From Promethearchaeota archaeon (lineage in GTDB: Archaea; Asgardarchaeota; Lokiarchaeia; Sigynarchaeales; MK-D1), in the NCBI GenBank assembly GCA_016839865.1, contig JAEOTN010000121.1, positions 1 to 7,609 on the forward strand: 7,609 nucleotides of DNA, written 5' to 3'. Shown piece by piece: positions 1 to 5,898 of the stretch; the first letter of the stretch is position 1, and each line of letters begins with the position of its first letter. The notes below the pieces were generated by a model. It worked only from the letters and a program-made list of their open reading frames with translations, was not told where the DNA came from and ran no database searches. Made by a program: the position numbers and the translations under genes.

Positions 1-3000
1 AATCCTCAATTCATGTTTACCCTTGATCAAGAGTTATCTCTACAAAATCTCCAATATACTTCCAGTAGCATACCCGAATCAAAATTCAAACGCAAATTGA
101 ACGATTCACTAAAGAAGAATTTACGAGATTTGATGGAATCCAATGGTAAATCAGTAATTCCATCTGATGAGTCCCTAACCGAATCATCGAGTCAGGAATC
201 TTCTAGCCCTGTAATTGAAGAAATAGAATCCTTAGAACAAACTCTAGATCTTAGTGCTATACAACAAGAATTGTCCCTGGATGAGGACTTAGATGATGAA
301 GAAGTAAAAGAATTGCAAAAACTCCAAAAAAAAGAGAAAGATCTAGAAGAAGAACTTCAAACATTAGTAGATCATCTAGATCATTTCATCGGTCCAGTAG
401 CGGATATTGTAGATCACGAACCTTTAGTAATTGTGAAATTAAGTGAAGAAGAACCCCCTGACGTTTATAGAGAAAGAGGTGCACGATCTGATTCTCTTTT
501 ATATACTATTGAGGTTTTTGATAATGGGACTGGTATGAGACCGGAGGATTTGATGAAATTTGGCAAATATCTTGCCTCAAGCAAAAGCCAGAAACTAAGA
601 CAAACTCGAGGTAGTCAAGGATTTGGGTCTCCCAGTGCATTTAGTGACGCTCAAAATACTACAGGAAAACCTATAACTGTAATATCGAAACATTCTTCCC
701 AGCTTTATGGGGTATGTTCTGAATTTTTCACAACTGAGAAAAACACGAAAGTGTATGTAGTGGACCCTGTCGAAGTTGAAACACCATTTATTCATGGAAC
801 CTATGTGAAACTACACTATCTTAATAAGAAATATAATCGGGGGTATGTCGATACCTATATTGAAAAAACAGCCCTAATGAATTCTCATATCAGTTTTATT
901 TACATTGATCCTAAAAATCCCCCTGAAGAACATTTTTACCCACGAAGAGTTCCCTTTTTCCCGAAGGAACCAAAATATGCTCTTCCACATCCAAGTTCCA
1001 TAAAAATTGGAGCCTTCCAAGATCTCCTACGTGGATCTGATAATCTCGCAGTAAAATCTTTCTTAACTGAAAATTTCGTACGAATCAGTAGTAAACTAGC
1101 AAAAAGTATAACTGAATATTCAGAGTTTGAAATAGAATGCAAACTGAGATTCCTTAACCTCGGTATTGGATTTTTATCTGCTATATCTAAACCTACCGAT
1201 GTAATGACTTATACTCGTCAAGAGTCAAGAATATTTGGGCGATCGAATAAGCCCCGTCCGAAATATATTGCATACTTCATCGAGAATGATTTAAAAGAAA
1301 AATTGTGGGGTATTATCCAAGAATTCAATCAATTAATGAAAAATCGACATACTCTGTTAAAGAACCAGAAATCGACGGAAAAATCTCTAAACATCCCTGA
1401 TCAGAAGAAAAAAGATCTAAAAGAACAAGAAAAGGATTTAAAACAAACTAATAAAGAATTAGACGCGATTGAACAAACCGTCAACAAAATTAAAAAACAA
1501 CTTACAGCTATCTTAAAAAACACAACACTTACGAATGAAATTAAACATACACAAACTATTCAAAAAATCGAAGAAATTATCGGGTATCTCCAAATCTCAA
1601 AAACTAAACCCGCCGAATTAACTCAAATTCAAATCGAACATCTATATATGGCTTTTAAAAAACAATCCTACCTTTCACCTCCTACTGACACGGCAATTCC
1701 TGTGGGTGAATCGGCTTTAGATACTGCAGTAATTAAACAATACAACCTCACTGTATCCAATCGAGTTGATTTCTTTGGAAATTCAGAAGATTTTATCCAT
1801 CAAATTGGAGATTATGAACGCTCTAAATCCATTAATAGAAATTTATCTAAATTCAATAATCCAATTCTGATGTCATCTAATGGGCTAAATTTCAGCTATA
1901 ATCCCGCTATCAAACCAGAAGAGTACTCTGATGCGATATCTGAATTAGATCTTGTTCATACCATAGGAGATGACTTCATTGCTTCTCATACACGACGTCC
2001 AACCAGTGGGAAAGGACTTGCATTCGTAGTTGAAGCGGTTATGGCTTATAGTCCCAATAAAATTCCCTCAACAAAAAAAGCATCTCAAGTTGTTACACGT
2101 TATGTGAACAGAACACCAAAAATGAGAGACAACGCAGATTGTGCATTATGGCAAGGCATTCAAAGTGTGAAGTGGAAGAGCTATAAAGTAGCAGATACAT
2201 TTGATAACGGGATTCCAAAAGGGAACTATGTGATTTATGTAAATTGTTCAGGACCTTACACACATTTAATGTTTAAATCCCAAAGCAAAAACGCTCTAGC
2301 CGAAGATGAAATCTTAATCAGGGAAGTTAAATTCTGTCTTGAAGCTATAGGACGAAAATTGCGGAAATATATGAACAAAAAGGAAATTCGAGATAAGCGA
2401 TCAAAACGGTCCAAAGTGATTGAGAAAAACATCCCAATTTTCGTTTCATCAGTTTATAATATAGCAAAATATGATAATAAATATCAAAACTTGAAAAAAG
2501 CTACTTTAGAGCAAAAAATCACGGAAGTTCTCTCAAAGGAATCGGATCCTGCGGCAACAGAAAAAGAGATACGGGATGCTAAAAGAGCTAGTATACCGGG
2601 CCCAGTTCTTTCAAAAATCATCGCTAAATCTAGAACACCTCCTAAAATTGAATCTACTGAGAGTACTCCTTCAAAACTTTCACCTACACGAACACCTACA
2701 TCTGTCTCCACTCCAAAACCTGTAACTTCGAGTATTTCTAAACCAGTCGCTAGGACTCCAGAAAAACCGAAAGAATCGAAATCTGTAGGTCCTACCATAT
2801 CATCAGACCTAACGAACACTCGTATAATGGATGCATTATCTGACAATAATTGGCATCCGACTAGCGATATCGTGAAATCTCTTGGAATAGTAAACTTTTC
2901 TGATGCACGGTATCTTAAGCTGAAACTCAAAGCACTCGCCATGAAAGGACGGGTATTACGAGGAATTAAACAAGGAAAAGATGTCTGGAAAATAAAATAA
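1..3000 (+). CDS. top6B: DNA topoisomerase VI subunit B, expanded form (5' end outside window)
   Basis: ATPase subunit of type IIB topoisomerase; ATP-driven dimerisation normally gates strand passage through DNA cut by subunit A. Residues are counted from the Met codon at position 13, but the frame is open to base 1, so the start lies upstream. Seen: an acidic, coil-prone stretch (about 45-125); GHKL motif DNGTGM (170-175); ATP-lid motif RGSQGFG (199-205) followed by TTGKP; H2TH start at PHP (325-327); a Lys/Glu/Gln-rich coiled coil (about 426-527); H2TH end with SPPTD (555-559); an extra segment (about 578-645); transducer from about 657, with FVVEA (671-675) and NRTP (699-702); a Pro/Ser/Thr-rich tail (about 857-932); a winged-helix-like end (about 933-995). 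Usual family members have about 500-670 residues. The canonical N-box is not visible, and the transducer S-T-K lysine aligns with His751. Family assignment is firm; retained ATPase activity is not. Confidence 0.93.
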   Translation, partial: NPQFMFTLDQELSLQNLQYTSSSIPESKFKRKLNDSLKKNLRDLMESNGKSVIPSDESLTESSSQESSSPVIEEIESLEQTLDLSAIQQELSLDEDLDDEEVKELQKLQKKEKDLEEELQTLVDHLDHFIGPVADIVDHEPLVIVKLSEEEPPDVYRERGARSDSLLYTIEVFDNGTGMRPEDLMKFGKYLASSKSQKLRQTRGSQGFGSPSAFSDAQNTTGKPITVISKHSSQLYGVCSEFFTTEKNTKVYVVDPVEVETPFIHGTYVKLHYLNKKYNRGYVDTYIEKTALMNSHISFIYIDPKNPPEEHFYPRRVPFFPKEPKYALPHPSSIKIGAFQDLLRGSDNLAVKSFLTENFVRISSKLAKSITEYSEFEIECKLRFLNLGIGFLSAISKPTDVMTYTRQESRIFGRSNKPRPKYIAYFIENDLKEKLWGIIQEFNQLMKNRHTLLKNQKSTEKSLNIPDQKKKDLKEQEKDLKQTNKELDAIEQTVNKIKKQLTAILKNTTLTNEIKHTQTIQKIEEIIGYLQISKTKPAELTQIQIEHLYMAFKKQSYLSPPTDTAIPVGESALDTAVIKQYNLTVSNRVDFFGNSEDFIHQIGDYERSKSINRNLSKFNNPILMSSNGLNFSYNPAIKPEEYSDAISELDLVHTIGDDFIASHTRRPTSGKGLAFVVEAVMAYSPNKIPSTKKASQVVTRYVNRTPKMRDNADCALWQGIQSVKWKSYKVADTFDNGIPKGNYVIYVNCSGPYTHLMFKSQSKNALAEDEILIREVKFCLEAIGRKLRKYMNKKEIRDKRSKRSKVIEKNIPIFVSSVYNIAKYDNKYQNLKKATLEQKITEVLSKESDPAATEKEIRDAKRASIPGPVLSKIIAKSRTPPKIESTESTPSKLSPTRTPTSVSTPKPVTSSISKPVARTPEKPKESKSVGPTISSDLTNTRIMDALSDNNWHPTSDIVKSLGIVNFSDARYLKLKLKALAMKGRVLRGIKQGKDVWKIK
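172..387 (+). other. Acidic low-complexity/coiled insert in the Top6B ATPase domain
   Basis: This coding segment is rich in Glu, Asp, Ser and Leu and ends in a Lys/Glu heptad-like stretch around residues 95-120. In ordinary Top6B the N-box helix is followed within about ten residues by the strand that here reads EPLVIVKL (about 136-143), leading to the DNG motif. The stretch is therefore an insertion between those elements, or a replacement of the N-box region. The boundaries are approximate. Its function is unknown; an acidic tail-like segment could bind basic proteins or compete with DNA, but that is speculation. Confidence 0.6.
1144..1602 (+). other. Coiled-coil insert splitting the H2TH domain of Top6B
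   Basis: The H2TH domain starts at PHP (325-327) and resumes at the KPAELT stretch leading into SPPTD (555-559). Ordinary Top6B joins these parts with a short connection. Here about 150 residues (about 378-530) intervene. They include a long helix-prone, Lys/Glu/Gln-rich stretch (about 426-527) with few prolines or glycines and heptad-like spacing of Leu and Ile. I infer one or two long helices forming a coiled-coil arm, perhaps for partner binding or DNA contact. The edges are approximate. Confidence 0.65.
2581..2997 (+). other. Pro/Ser/Thr-rich tail and C-terminal winged-helix domain of Top6B
   Basis: After the transducer, residues about 857-932 form a disordered-looking tail with repeated TP, TPK and SKP motifs and many basic residues. 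Residues about 933-995 then look like a winged helix: a helix (RIMDALSD), a W-H-P-T-S-D-I turn into a second helix, a recognition-helix-like stretch (DARYLKLKLKALAMKG), and a basic wing ending in DVWKIK. Some methanogen Top6B proteins carry a C-terminal Ig-like domain; I do not recall a winged helix as standard. DNA binding or protein contact is the natural inference. Confidence 0.65.
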
Positions 3001-3001
3001 A

Positions 3002-3005
3002 GGAA
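3002..3005 (+). promoter_or_regulatory. Ribosome binding site for top6A
   Basis: A GGAA core sits about 8-9 bases before the ATG at 3014, within the 13-base gap after the top6B stop codon. An ATG at 3006 is in another frame and opens no long reading frame. The site supports 3014 as the start. Confidence 0.5.
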
Positions 3006-3013
3006 ATGAAACC

Positions 3014-4210
3014 ATGTCAATAAGCTCTAAGCAAAAATATAATACCAGAAAATATCATAGAGTTCGTGCTTTATATGAGCAAGGATTACAACGAATCATC
3101 GAACTAGAAGGAAAAGAATTACAATTACCCGAAGGCGTTGCAAAGATTGACGATTTAAATACTTTAGATGCAAAGCAACGTTTACGATCTATTGTGGACA
3201 GTCTAATCGCTCAAATCATGCTCACTGGACGCCCGACATTAAATGTACCTAATCGTTCTGCATCGAATATTATCTGGGACGAACATAATGATATGTTATT
3301 GATGGGTGAGAAAACTACTTCTAAATCACTTTTATCATTATCTAGTGCTTTGGATATGACACGATTAGCACGAGTAATGGAAATTGTTAATGATTTATTA
3401 GAACAGAACTTGCACACAACCAAACGGGATTTATTCTATACGGATGTGAACCTGTTTAAGGAACAAAAAAATTCTGATGCGTTAATTGAAGATTTAGCAA
3501 CAGTTCTTCATGCTACACGTAATTCTACACATATTATTGCTTCGGCAATGGGAAATTGTGTAGGTAGACTACGTATTCGTGATGGTAATGATATATTAGA
3601 CCTTTCTCGAATGGGAACTCAAGGATGGCAAGTGAATCCTGCATTAGACAGTGTAGAAATACTGGAAACCGATGCTGAGTTTGTACTTGTTATTGAAAAG
3701 AATGCAGCTATGGTTAGATTAGCTGAAGCACGATTTTGGGAACAATTCCCATGTATTTTAATGGCTGGTAGAGGACAAGGTGACATGGCAAGTCGGATGT
3801 TCCTACGAAGATTATCAAAAATGGGTCTACCTGTATTTCTACTAGTAGATGCTGATCCCTATGGGAGTTATATTGCTTCAGTGTACATGCGTGGCTCAAA
3901 ACGTTTGAGTTATGAGTCTCCTTTCATGGCTACTCCCGATTTACATCTTCTAGGGGTACTCGCAAAAGATTTGGATGAATATAATATTCCAAAAGATGCA
4001 AGATTGAAACTGACTGCTCAAGACAAAAAACGAGCGAAAGAACTGTTAAAAGAGGATTTCATAAAAGCGAACAAGAAATGGGGTGATGATTTGAAACTTA
4101 TGCTTAAAACTGAACAAAAAGCAGAAATACAAGCATTCACTTCACGTGGATTCAAATTTTTAGTGGATGAGTACATTCCAAACAAATTAGAGACAGGAGA
4201 TTGGATATAA
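3014..4210 (+). CDS. top6A: DNA topoisomerase VI subunit A / SPO11-family DNA cleavage subunit
   Basis: This subunit makes the staggered double-strand break through a 5'-phosphotyrosyl link, working with Top6B as an A2B2 complex. Its 398 residues match the usual family length. Seen: an N-terminal 5Y-CAP/winged-helix region with catalytic Tyr142 in TKRDLFY (136-142); a Toprim domain with Glu228 in VIEK, a GRGQGD loop where archaeal relatives usually have GKGYPD, and the metal-binding DADPYG (Asp279, Asp281). The sequence after the tyrosine (TDVNLF) and the C-terminus (KAEIQA and YIPNKLETGDWI) resemble what I recall of eukaryotic SPO11 more than typical archaeal Top6A. All catalytic residues are present, so activity is expected. 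It lies 13 bases after top6B, and its stop overlaps the next gene. Start chosen at the first in-frame ATG, which has a GGAA site upstream. Confidence 0.95.
   Translation: MSISSKQKYNTRKYHRVRALYEQGLQRIIELEGKELQLPEGVAKIDDLNTLDAKQRLRSIVDSLIAQIMLTGRPTLNVPNRSASNIIWDEHNDMLLMGEKTTSKSLLSLSSALDMTRLARVMEIVNDLLEQNLHTTKRDLFYTDVNLFKEQKNSDALIEDLATVLHATRNSTHIIASAMGNCVGRLRIRDGNDILDLSRMGTQGWQVNPALDSVEILETDAEFVLVIEKNAAMVRLAEARFWEQFPCILMAGRGQGDMASRMFLRRLSKMGLPVFLLVDADPYGSYIASVYMRGSKRLSYESPFMATPDLHLLGVLAKDLDEYNIPKDARLKLTAQDKKRAKELLKEDFIKANKKWGDDLKLMLKTEQKAEIQAFTSRGFKFLVDEYIPNKLETGDWI
4195..4199 (+). promoter_or_regulatory. Ribosome binding site that decides the start of the third operon gene
   Basis: AGGAG ends 10 bases before the ATG at 4210, a suitable spacing. 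A TTG in the same frame at 4201 lies directly against this site, so ATG 4210 is the better start. The site sits inside the end of top6A. Confidence 0.55.
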
Positions 4211-4770
4211 TGGATTACAAGATCTATAAACTGACAAATAACCGAATTATCCAAATTGCTAGTAAAGAGAAAATGCAAAAATGGAATGGGGAAGCGCCAT
4301 TGGTGTACATCAATTACCTACGAGCTAATCAACTTAACAAATATGGATCAAAAGCCAACCAAATGGAAATATCTAAATATCTTGATGAAGCAGTAAAGGA
4401 AATTGCTATACCAAAACTCATCCAAGCTCTTGATTCTCCATCGGACGACGAATTGTCAGGTACCCTCACACGCATCGAAGAATTAAGTAGAAAAAGTCCT
4501 GATTTAATTAAAGTTACTTTAACTCATGTAGCACGCAAAGTCAGTCATCCAAACAACGAAATCTCGAAAATCGCTGCAAAGATCCAAAAAAATTATGATC
4601 GTGCAATGAAGAGACGACAAGTTCGGAAAAAACTTGCCCAGAATGAAAAAATTGGAGGATCTGATGCAGAATTGGATCGAAAACTAATACGTGGGGAAAT
4701 CAATGAAACTGAATACTTACGCTTGAAAAAAGAACGAATTCAAGCATATCAAGAACTTGAAGAAGATTAA
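4210..4770 (+). CDS. Uncharacterised helical protein coupled to topoisomerase VI
   Basis: I do not recognise this 186-residue protein. Its ATG shares one base with the top6A stop (TAATG), so the two are probably translationally coupled and co-expressed. Visible parts: an N-terminal segment (1-45) with KIYKLTNN and a W-N-G-E-A-P-L-V-Y stretch that may form a small fold; a helical middle (about 55-135) with HEAT-like helix pairs, including IEELSRKSPDLIK; a basic linker (KRRQVRKK, about 134-141); and a C-terminal helical hairpin (about 153-176) reading ELDRKLIRGEINETEYLRLKKE, which resembles the short SHOCT-type hairpin (helix, turn with G-x-I-x-E-x-E-[YF], helix). There is no signal peptide, membrane segment or catalytic motif. 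It could be an accessory or regulatory subunit of topoisomerase VI, judged from gene position only. Confidence 0.85.
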   Translation: MDYKIYKLTNNRIIQIASKEKMQKWNGEAPLVYINYLRANQLNKYGSKANQMEISKYLDEAVKEIAIPKLIQALDSPSDDELSGTLTRIEELSRKSPDLIKVTLTHVARKVSHPNNEISKIAAKIQKNYDRAMKRRQVRKKLAQNEKIGGSDAELDRKLIRGEINETEYLRLKKERIQAYQELEED

Positions 4771-4843
4771 TTCCTATTACAATAACCTTGATAGGAGACG
4801 ATGATACACAACAAGTTTTGAGGAGTCAATCCGATGAGAAATT

Positions 4844-4880
4844 ATAGTTACAATGAGTCCCCAAGATAGTTATTGTGAGT
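4844..4880 (+). repeat. Imperfect 15-base direct repeat pair, 22-base period
   Basis: ATAGTTACAATGAGT at 4844-4858 recurs as ATAGTTATTGTGAGT at 4866-4880, with 12 of 15 bases identical. The 22-base offset is about two turns of the helix, which would put both copies on the same DNA face. The copies are 80-120 bases upstream of the GTPase TATA box. They could be paired regulator sites or chance. Confidence 0.4.
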
Positions 4881-4962
4881 GGACTAGCAACAATATTATT
4901 TAGGACAATTACCAACCATTAGTAAACATAAAAACACGAAGGTCTTAAGGAACAAACGTGTG

Positions 4963-4972
4963 TATATAATAT
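4963..4972 (+). promoter_or_regulatory. TATA box of the GTPase gene
   Basis: TATATAATAT lies about 30-38 bases before the ATG at 5001. With the usual archaeal spacing of about 25 bases to the start of transcription, the mRNA would begin around 4990-4996. This leaves a 5' leader of only a few bases and no room for a Shine-Dalgarno site, matching the absence of a strong one. Confidence 0.6.
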
Positions 4973-5000
4973 AATCAACCAACAGAGTATGCCTTAGAGA

Positions 5001-5687
5001 ATGGTGCGCTACACAGAAGACAAGAAGATTTTCATTAAAATCCTTTATTGGGGTTGTGCTGCCGGTGGAAAGACAACTGCAGTTGACACTTTATATCGAG
5101 TCTGCTCAGAACAAAATAAAGAAGTTGTCCCTACTGGGACCTTAACGAAGATAGCCATGGCATCAGGGTCTACTTTATATTTTGATCGGGGAATTTTTCA
5201 AAACAAGCGAGAAAAGATGCTATATTATCATGTATTCACAGTTGCGGGTCAACAACGATTCGGACACAACCGAAAGGTCTTGTTTGAGGATACAGATGGT
5301 GTAATTTTTGTTGTAGATTCCCAAAGAAATCGTTTACAAGATAATATAGATAGTTTAAAAGAATTAAAGAAAGTCGCTGAGGGAAAACTGATCAGTGTAA
5401 TACCATTACTGGTTATGTTAAATAAGCGAGATCTGGAGGACACCATAACTCTGGAGGAATGGGAATACCAAATGAGGGAAGCAGGATTATTCTTCGAACC
5501 CTCAGAACCTCTAGGGGAGTGGAATCCGTTAATTTATGAAACTGTAGCGTTACATAATAATGCGCAAAATGTATATCGAATTTTCAGTGAATGTGCACGA
5601 CGCTGTGTCATGTACACTGCTTATGGGGATGGGAAAGCACCCGAAAAAAAGAAAGTGAAATTGCCTCCGGATGTCCCGGATTTATAA
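5001..5687 (+). CDS. MglA-like Ras-superfamily small GTPase
   Basis: A 228-residue GTP-binding switch protein. Seen: P-loop GCAAGGKTT (18-26); candidate switch I Thr in TGTLTK (45-50); a LYFDRG stretch (59-64) like the LFFDF of MglA; G3 motif TVAGQ (80-84) with Thr in place of the usual Asp, as in MglA (TVPGQ); VIFVVDSQ (101-108); G4 motif NKRD (141-144); a G5-like region ETVAL (180-184). The tail (about 210-228) is Lys/Pro-rich and lacks a prenylation cysteine. MglA controls polarity and motility in bacteria, and Asgard archaea carry many Ras-like GTPases; this one's role is unknown. No MglB/roadblock partner is encoded next to it. An in-frame TAG at 4995 makes ATG 5001 the first possible start. 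It is probably transcribed alone from its own TATA box. Confidence 0.92.
   Translation: MVRYTEDKKIFIKILYWGCAAGGKTTAVDTLYRVCSEQNKEVVPTGTLTKIAMASGSTLYFDRGIFQNKREKMLYYHVFTVAGQQRFGHNRKVLFEDTDGVIFVVDSQRNRLQDNIDSLKELKKVAEGKLISVIPLLVMLNKRDLEDTITLEEWEYQMREAGLFFEPSEPLGEWNPLIYETVALHNNAQNVYRIFSECARRCVMYTAYGDGKAPEKKKVKLPPDVPDL
5644..5650 (-). terminator. Possible T-run terminator for tRNA-Ala
   Basis: A run of seven A on the plus strand reads as seven T on the minus strand, about 40 bases past the tRNA 3' end. Archaeal RNA polymerase stops at such tracts. The run is inside the GTPase coding sequence, so it may simply reflect lysine codons. Confidence 0.3.
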
Positions 5688-5689
5688 AA

Positions 5690-5762
5690 TGGACAATGGG
5701 GGAATTGAACCCCCGACCTCACGGATGCGAACCGTGCGCTCTTCCAACTGAGCTAATTGCCC
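5690..5762 (-). tRNA. tRNA-Ala (anticodon CGC)
   Basis: Read on the minus strand, the cloverleaf is complete and intron-less. Acceptor stem GGGCAAT pairs with ATTGTCC; the D stem is GCTC/GAGC; the anticodon stem is CACGG/CCGTG with loop TTCGCAT, giving anticodon CGC (codon GCG). The variable loop is AGGTC, and the T stem is GGGGG/CCCCC with loop TTCAATT. The acceptor contains a G3-U70 wobble pair and the base at position 73 is A, both identity elements for alanyl-tRNA synthetase, which confirm the assignment. CCA is not encoded and must be added later. The gene converges on the GTPase gene, with only two bases between the GTPase stop and tRNA base 73. Confidence 0.96.
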
Positions 5763-5790
5763 TTAAATGTTCTTTTTGTATTATGGATAG

Positions 5791-5803
5791 ATTTTATTTT
5801 TTT
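5791..5803 (-). promoter_or_regulatory. Probable A/T-rich TATA element for tRNA-Ala
   Basis: On the minus strand this reads AAAAAAATAAAAT and lies about 29-41 bases upstream of the tRNA 5' end, a usual position for an archaeal tRNA promoter. A second, closer A/T-rich stretch (5778-5785) is too near to be the TATA box. Confidence 0.4.
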
Positions 5804-5833
5804 GGGTTTCCAGTTCATCAAACGCTGCAGAAC

Positions 5834-5841
5834 TAAATAAA
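5834..5841 (+). promoter_or_regulatory. Possible TATA box of valS
   Basis: TAAATAAA lies about 58-65 bases before the valS ATG, predicting a leader of roughly 30-35 bases. The surroundings are generally A/T-rich, so the call is tentative. No clear Shine-Dalgarno site precedes the ATG. Confidence 0.35.
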
Positions 5842-5898
5842 CTTTTTTTGAAAGCTCCCATTAATCCATGTATCTTAACATTCATCTGTTGATTCTTA

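Larger units (their letters stand above)
4771..5000 (+). other. Non-coding region between the topoisomerase operon and the GTPase gene
   Basis: No reading frame of useful length is present. Just after the stop at 4770 there is a 6-bp inverted repeat (TCCTAT at 4772-4777, ATAGGA at 4791-4796) with a 13-base loop and no T-run, so it is a weak terminator candidate. Two imperfect 15-base direct repeats (4844-4858 and 4866-4880) and several short inverted repeats lie in the middle. A TATA-like promoter for the GTPase gene is at the right end. A small RNA is possible, but no known class is recognisable. Confidence 0.6.
5773..5849 (+). terminator. Series of T-runs downstream of the GTPase gene
   Basis: Plus-strand T-runs occur at 5773-5777 (five T), 5797-5803 (seven T) and 5843-5849 (seven T), without GC-rich hairpins. 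Archaeal termination commonly uses such tracts. They could end a GTPase transcript after it has passed antisense through the tRNA gene. Base composition alone could also produce them. Confidence 0.35.

Noticed and set aside
2484..3020. 178-residue open frame on the minus strand
   Set aside because: It lies fully opposite the well-supported 3' part of top6B and the gap after it, has no recognisable domain, and is explained as a shadow of the coding strand.
4201..4209. TTG start three codons earlier for the third operon gene
   Set aside because: The AGGAG site directly abuts this TTG, while it is well spaced for the ATG at 4210, which also gives a classic stop-start overlap.
4794..4845. Possible C/D-box RNA, suggested by GATGAT and CGATGAG
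   Set aside because: Neither matches the RTGATGA C box, and no CTGA D box follows at a suitable distance.
5238..5252. Missing Asp in the G3 (DxxG) motif of the GTPase
   Set aside because: Thr at this position is normal in the MglA family (TVPGQ), so it does not indicate a dead enzyme.
5591..5836. Open frame of 81 codons spanning the GTPase end and the tRNA
   Set aside because: It runs out of frame through the GTPase and antisense through a tRNA gene, with no independent support.
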